Shown one piece after another: positions 59,239-64,000 of a stretch of DNA of 64,000 nt. The notes beneath the pieces are model-generated. The model did not search any database and was not told the DNA's origin. It saw only the letters and a list, made by a program, of their open reading frames with translations. Source of the DNA: Tritonibacter multivorans (GTDB lineage: Bacteria; Pseudomonadota; Alphaproteobacteria; Rhodobacterales; Rhodobacteraceae); assembly GCF_001458415.1 (NCBI RefSeq), contig NZ_CYSD01000021.1, forward strand, positions 1 to 64,000, read 5' to 3'. The translations under genes and the position numbers were made by a program. The number at the start of each line of letters is the position of its first letter. Position 1 is the stretch's first letter.

Positions 59239-59258
59239 GGCGCGCGGTGCCGCGCGCC
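59239..59258 (-). terminator. GC hairpin between urtA and urtB
   Basis: GGCGCGCGG (59239-59247) pairs with CCGCGCGCC (59250-59258), a perfect stem with a very tight loop. No T tail follows. Placed after the binding-protein gene, it probably stabilises the urtA mRNA 3' end or lowers transcription into urtB, so that UrtA is made in excess. Confidence 0.6.
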
Positions 59259-59280
59259 CCTCGGATCCTATTGGGTCAGC

Positions 59281-60561
59281 TTAGTAGTTGGACTTCAGCT
59301 GCACACAGGTAGAGGTCGAGGTGTTGTACATACCGCAACCCAGATCTTTCCAGTCAGACTTCAGAACCGCAGATTCCGGCAGGAAGTCGGTCCATGCATC
59401 ACCCGGCACCGGGTCGGTGGCAGAGATGATGTCGAACTGGCCGTCCTCGAGAATCTCACCGATCAGAACCGGCTTGGCGAGGTGGTGGTTCGGCAGCATC
59501 TCGGCGGTGCCGCCGGTCAGGTTGGCAAACTTCTGGCCGTACATTTTCTCGCGGACGGCATCGACGTCAGCGGTGCCTGCCTCAGCCACAGCATTGGCCC
59601 ACATGTTGAAGCCGATGTAATGTGCTTCCATCGGGTCATTGGTGACGCGCTCTTCGCCCATCAGGTCTTTCCACTTGGCGATGAACGCTTCGTTCGCCTC
59701 GGTGTCGGCCGACTGGAAGTAGTTCCACGCCGCCAGGTGACCCACGAGGTTCGAGGTATCCAGACCGGACAGCTCTTCTTCACCCACAGAGAAGGCCACA
59801 ACCGGGATATCATCCGCAGAGATACCCGCCGCTGCCAGTTCTTTGTAGAAGCCGATGTTTGCGTCCCCGTTGATGGTGGAGATCACGCCGACCTTTTTGC
59901 CGTCTGCGCCCAGCGCCACAACGTCCGCGACGATCTTGGACCAGTCGGAATGCCCAAACGGCGTGTAGTTCACGAAGATGTCTTCTTCCGCGATACCTTT
60001 GCCTTCGAGATAGGATTCAAGAATGTTGTTGGTTGTGCGCGGGTAGACATAGTCGGTGCCCAGCAGCGCGAATTTCTCAACACCCAGTTCATCGAGGAAG
60101 TAGTCGGTTGCCGGGATCGCCTGTTGGTTCGGCGCCGCACCCGTGTAGAACACGTTCTTGGAGCTTTCTTCGCCCTCGTACTGAACCGGATAGAACAGCA
60201 GGCCGTTCAGTTCCTCGATGACGGGCAGCACGGATTTACGCGAAACCGAGGTCCAGTTGCCGAAGATGACGTCCACGTCATGCACGGTCAGCAGCTCGCG
60301 CGCTTTTTCCGCAAACAGCGGCCAGTCGGAGGCAGGGTCAACGACAACCGCTTCCAGTTCACAGCCCAAAAGGCCGCCTTTTTCGTTCTGATCGGCCACC
60401 AGCATCAGCATGGTGTCTTTCAGGGTGGTTTCCGAGATCGCCATGGTGCCGGACAGCGAGTGCAAAACGCCGACTTTGATTTTGCAGTCGTCAGCAAGCG
60501 ACGCGCCAGCGGTCAGACCCAGCGCAAGGGCGCTTACGGCAGTGGTTTTCAGAAAGTTCAT
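59281..60561 (-). CDS. urtA: Urea ABC transporter substrate-binding protein UrtA
   Basis: A 426-aa periplasmic binding protein: signal peptide (MNFLKTTAVSALALGLTAGA, cleaved near ASLAD), then a type I periplasmic-binding fold starting CKIKVGVLHSLSGTMAISE. F-G-N-W-T-S-V-S-R-K-S-V-L-P near residue 107 and F-Y-P-V-Q-Y-E-G near 130 are UrtA features. It delivers urea or short amides to UrtBC. ATG 60561 follows GGAGGG. First gene of the leftward urt operon, divergent from the urease genes. Confidence 0.95.
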   Translation of the reverse strand: MNFLKTTAVSALALGLTAGASLADDCKIKVGVLHSLSGTMAISETTLKDTMLMLVADQNEKGGLLGCELEAVVVDPASDWPLFAEKARELLTVHDVDVIFGNWTSVSRKSVLPVIEELNGLLFYPVQYEGEESSKNVFYTGAAPNQQAIPATDYFLDELGVEKFALLGTDYVYPRTTNNILESYLEGKGIAEEDIFVNYTPFGHSDWSKIVADVVALGADGKKVGVISTINGDANIGFYKELAAAGISADDIPVVAFSVGEEELSGLDTSNLVGHLAAWNYFQSADTEANEAFIAKWKDLMGEERVTNDPMEAHYIGFNMWANAVAEAGTADVDAVREKMYGQKFANLTGGTAEMLPNHHLAKPVLIGEILEDGQFDIISATDPVPGDAWTDFLPESAVLKSDWKDLGCGMYNTSTSTCVQLKSNY

Positions 60562-60972
60562 AGTATCCCTCCACGCAGGCCGCACAACACCTGACGCTTG
60601 CCCCAGGGGCAGCGGCGGGATAAGGGTGACCTGCAACTGTTGTTGCGCATTTGTGGCGGCCTGACCGAGGTGCAATTCGACGGGTCGCCACTTTTTGACT
60701 TTGTATCGTAGGCGACGTTCTTTGCGTCATCTGCGACTGGCCACAGCCTTTGACAGCGCGCGTCTCAAGGCAAACTTGGTCATATTCGAAAATTTCACAA
60801 AACCGCCGTTGCTCAATAATTGTGCGAAAATTCCCTTCGTTGATGCATTTCAAAGCACCGCACTCCTCACAAGCTGGCTAAATAACAGTCACTCATGGCA
60901 GTTTGGCCTCATCCGTGGGCACAGTGAGCGACAAGGGAGTCGCAAAAGCGACCTAGGGTTAACTCTTTGATC
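60562..60972. other. Divergent promoter region between urtA and ureD
   Basis: A 411-bp gap between two divergent nitrogen-acquisition operons. The segment 60770-60860 is AT-richer and holds TTCGAAAATTTC and GCGAAAATTCCC half-site-like words. I cannot assign a definite promoter or NtrC site. No open frame in it looks coding. Confidence 0.5.
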
Positions 60973-61914
60973 ATGCCAGACTTTGGCCTAGAACGGGTGC
61001 CTTCCGCCCCGATCAGATCGATCAAGAGCGACAGGACTGAACAGACGCAGGAGCGCAGAATTAACACTCTGGCAGACATAATCCCGGCAACAGCCAAACA
61101 GCCCCGCGCCGTGGGCACCGCACGTGTGTCGTCAAAATACGACGACGGGCGCGTCGGCATTGACCAGCTGCACCAATCCGGTGCGATGAAGCTGCTGTTC
61201 CCGCGCGGCCGTGCAGGAGTTGAGGCCGTGATGGTCAACACCGCAGGCGGCATCACCGGCGGCGACCGTTTTGATATTTCCGCAACCGCTGGCATGGACA
61301 GCCTGCTGACGATCACCACCCAAGCCGCCGAACGCGCCTACCGCGCGCAGCCGGGCGAAACGGGTCATGTGGTGACCGATCTGACAGTCGCGGACAACGC
61401 ACGGCTAAATTGGCTGCCTCAGGAAACCATCCTGTTCCAGAACTCTGCCTTCCGCCGCCATCTGAACGTGGACCTCGCGCCGCACGGTCGGTTCCTGATG
61501 GTGGAACCCCTCGTATTCGGGCGCGCCGCCATGGGCGAAGAGGTGACGCAGGCGCGTTTTCAGGACCATGTGGAAATCCGCCGCGACGGCACCCGCATAT
61601 ATAAGGATGCGATCCACCTCACCGGCGACCTGACCACGCAACTGGCCCGCCCCGCTGTGGGCGGTGCGCTGGCGGCGCCCACAGGTGCCATGGCCAGCCT
61701 GATCTTTGCCGCGCCCGAGGCCGAAGGCGCGCTCGACTGGATCCGCAGCCAGTTCGAGGCAACCGATTTTGTGTACGGTGGTGCCTCGCTTCTGGCGCCT
61801 GACCTGCTTATCTGCCGGGTTCTTGCCGAAGAGAGCTTCTCTCTGCGCAAGGCCCTGCTCCCTATTCTTGACCGGCTGACCAACAATGGCCTGCCGCGCT
61901 GCTGGAGACTGTGA
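60973..61914 (+). CDS. ureD: Urease accessory protein UreD
   Basis: A roughly 313-aa UreD, which binds urease apoprotein and, with UreF and UreG, allows nickel insertion. Conserved blocks: G-A-M-K-L-L-F-P-R near residue 70, V-N-T-A-G-G-I-T-G-G-D-R near 87-98, T-Q-A-A-E-R-A-Y-R near 113 and L-P-Q-E-T-I-L-F near 147. The first 45 residues are not conserved, so a later start is possible; ATG 60973 and TTG 60967 both lack a clear ribosome-binding site. First gene of the ure operon. Confidence 0.9.
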   Translation: MPDFGLERVPSAPIRSIKSDRTEQTQERRINTLADIIPATAKQPRAVGTARVSSKYDDGRVGIDQLHQSGAMKLLFPRGRAGVEAVMVNTAGGITGGDRFDISATAGMDSLLTITTQAAERAYRAQPGETGHVVTDLTVADNARLNWLPQETILFQNSAFRRHLNVDLAPHGRFLMVEPLVFGRAAMGEEVTQARFQDHVEIRRDGTRIYKDAIHLTGDLTTQLARPAVGGALAAPTGAMASLIFAAPEAEGALDWIRSQFEATDFVYGGASLLAPDLLICRVLAEESFSLRKALLPILDRLTNNGLPRCWRL

Positions 61915-61917
61915 CAA

Positions 61918-62220
61918 ATGAACCTGACCCCTCGTGAAAAAGACAAACTGCTGGTCGCCATGGCCGCCGAAGTGGCCCGCAAACGCCTTGCGCGCGGTGT
62001 GAAGCTGAACCACCCCGAAGCCATTGCCCTGATCACCGATGCGGTGGTCGAAGGCGCGCGCGATGGCCGGTCTGTGGCCGATATGATGGAGGCCGGCGCG
62101 CAGGTCGTGTCCCGCGCTCAATGTATGGAGGGCGTGCCCGAGATGATCCACGAGGTTCAGGTCGAGGCCACCTTTCCCGATGGCACCAAGCTGGTGACCG
62201 TCCACAACCCCATTCGCTGA
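61918..62220 (+). CDS. ureA: Urease gamma subunit
   Basis: A 100-aa urease gamma subunit of normal length: starts [20 protein letters not shown], with H-P-E-A-I-A-L-I near residue 40 and the ending [13 protein letters not shown]. It forms the (UreABC)3 urease. It starts 3 bp after ureD. Confidence 0.97.
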   Translation: MNLTPREKDKLLVAMAAEVARKRLARGVKLNHPEAIALITDAVVEGARDGRSVADMMEAGAQVVSRAQCMEGVPEMIHEVQVEATFPDGTKLVTVHNPIR

Positions 62221-62247
62221 TACATATAGAAAGACAGGACCCAACCG

Positions 62248-62409
62248 ATGAAACACGCAATTGCACTCGCCACCGCAACCCTCGCCGCCTCCCCTGCCTT
62301 TGCCCATGGCGGCGCCCATGTTCACCCGCACGGGTCCGAGATGTGGATCGCGCTGGCCTTTGCCGCCGCGCTGGCCGGTGGTGCACTTTATATGTGGGGG
62401 CGCAAATGA
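62248..62409 (+). CDS. 53-aa histidine-rich membrane peptide in the urease operon
   Basis: ATG 62248 opens 53 codons. The peptide has a signal-like segment ([19 protein letters not shown]), then [12 protein letters not shown] with four histidines in ten residues, then a hydrophobic helix ([18 protein letters not shown]) and a basic end GRK. Its stop codon overlaps the ureB start by 4 bp, so it is translated as part of the operon. The His cluster would face the periplasm and could bind nickel. It might be a relative of the HupE/UreJ N-terminus reduced to one helix; function unproven. Confidence 0.78.
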   Translation: MKHAIALATATLAASPAFAHGGAHVHPHGSEMWIALAFAAALAGGALYMWGRK

Positions 62410-62711
62410 TCCCGGGTGAGGTCTACCCCGCCGAAGGGGAGCTTGTGCTAAACGACGGGGCTGAGGCAATCACCCTGATGGTCGCCAACACCGGCGACCG
62501 CCCCATCCAGGTGGGCAGCCACTACCACTTTGCCGAGACCAATCCGGGCCTCGATTTCGACCGCGCCGCCGCCCATGGCCTGCGTCTGGACATCGCAGCC
62601 GGCACCGCCGTGCGGTTCGAACCCGGCCAGAAACGCGAAGTGCAGCTGATCCCAATCTCCGGCGCGCGCAAGGTCTATGGGTTCAACGCAAAGGTCATGG
62701 GGGACCTCTGA
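62406..62711 (+). CDS. ureB: Urease beta subunit
   Basis: A 101-aa urease beta subunit: starts [16 protein letters not shown], contains [15 protein letters not shown] near residues 28-42 and ends with [13 protein letters not shown] 62406 overlaps the preceding small gene (ATGA), and the TGA stop shares one base with the next ATG. Confidence 0.97.
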   Translation: MIPGEVYPAEGELVLNDGAEAITLMVANTGDRPIQVGSHYHFAETNPGLDFDRAAAHGLRLDIAAGTAVRFEPGQKREVQLIPISGARKVYGFNAKVMGDL

Positions 62712-63115
62712 TGCGGCTCGTCGCGCTCGCCCTTGCCCTGCTTGCTACAGGCCCTGCCCCAAGCGCCCTTCAGGCGCAGGACCTCGATTGCAGCAACCCG
62801 CTGACGCAGGTCGAAATGACCGGCTGTGCGGCGCAGGCCTTTGAGGCCGCCGACGCAGACCTCAATCTCGCCTACAGGATGGCACGGGATATGGCGCGCA
62901 GTCTCGATCAGGGGCTGCCTGCCGATCAGATCCCGGCCGAGATCATCCTGCGTGACGCCCAGCGGGCCTGGATCCCCTATCGCGATCAGGCCTGCGAGGC
63001 GGAAAGCCTGCTGGCGCGCGGCGGCTCGCTTCAGAACCAGCTGTTTTACATGTGCCTTGAACGGCTGACCCGCGCCCGGACCGAAGACCTCAGACTTTTT
63101 GGCGAAGTGAACTGA
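62711..63115 (+). CDS. LprI-like (DUF1311) periplasmic protein
   Basis: A 134-aa secreted protein: signal peptide (cleaved near LQAQD), then a DUF1311/LprI-type domain with cysteines at C-S-N-P, G-C-A-A-Q, A-C-E-A-E and M-C-L-E-R, and [13 protein letters not shown] near residue 80. LprI relatives inhibit lysozyme or have unknown roles. It sits between ureB and ureC with 1-bp overlap on the left and a 31-bp gap on the right, so it is cotranscribed with urease. Confidence 0.85.
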   Translation: MRLVALALALLATGPAPSALQAQDLDCSNPLTQVEMTGCAAQAFEAADADLNLAYRMARDMARSLDQGLPADQIPAEIILRDAQRAWIPYRDQACEAESLLARGGSLQNQLFYMCLERLTRARTEDLRLFGEVN

Positions 63116-63146
63116 CGCTCGCCCCCGACATTCAGGAGATGACACC

Positions 63147-64000
<854 letters not shown>

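Overview
The window reads as one contiguous piece of a GC-rich alphaproteobacterial chromosome, most likely from the Roseobacter group of the Rhodobacterales. The evidence is a linked rpoE-chrR pair of the Rhodobacter type, DUF6505 and DUF4444 genes beside mrp, urease and urea-transport operons back to back, and small Rhodobacterales-type hairpin repeats. I see no phage, insertion sequence, CRISPR array, rRNA or tRNA gene.

Layout. 1-8.2 kb: a LysR regulator divergent from a DUF1330 protein, a ProC-like NAD(P)-binding protein, and a soluble NAD-dependent formate dehydrogenase (fdsA plus a fused FdsG-FdsB protein) with its own LysR gene. 8.5-15.5 kb: a chemoreceptor, a 1.16-kb gene-free stretch, then a FIST sensor protein overlapping a hybrid histidine kinase. 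15.6-24.8 kb: housekeeping and solute metabolism: peroxiredoxin, galU, a CoxG-like protein, a CodA-family deaminase whose active site suggests 5-methylcytosine, a glucosylglycerate locus (phosphatase, synthase, GH13 phosphorylase) and gap. 24.9-33.4 kb: the singlet-oxygen stress locus. chrR-rpoE diverge from an eight-gene lipid-modification operon, and two near-identical sigma-E promoters lie back to back between them.

33.4-49.6 kb: a respiratory, periplasm-facing formate dehydrogenase region. A sensor kinase converges on an NtrC-like regulator that lacks the GAFTGA loop. The regulator follows a 41-residue membrane peptide, a WD40-cytochrome c fusion and the cytochrome b gamma subunit. Further right are the Fe-S beta subunit, the Tat-exported catalytic subunit, a 63-aa Tat peptide, a TorD-type chaperone, DUF3306 and DUF3305 proteins, a divergent polyferredoxin, and a small protein that looks like a shortened tungstate-binding domain fused to a cytochrome c. 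49.6-54.3 kb: mrp, DUF4444, DUF6505 and a tungstate ABC importer (tupBCA). 54.4-64 kb: the urea ABC transporter urtABCDE, divergent from ureD, ureA, a His-rich 53-aa membrane peptide, ureB, an LprI-like gene and the start of ureC, which runs off the window.

How it fits together: two formate dehydrogenases (cytosolic NAD-linked and periplasmic quinone-linked) sit within 50 kb of a tungstate importer and an Fe-S carrier (mrp), so formate oxidation, metal supply and cofactor maturation are plausibly linked. The sigma-E block handles photo-oxidative damage to membrane lipids. The urt/ure block imports and hydrolyses urea. The most unusual items are the substrate-binding-domain/cytochrome c fusion, the WD40-cytochrome c protein grouped with a regulator unlikely to work through sigma-54, the structured sequence before tupB, and several very short genes inside operons.
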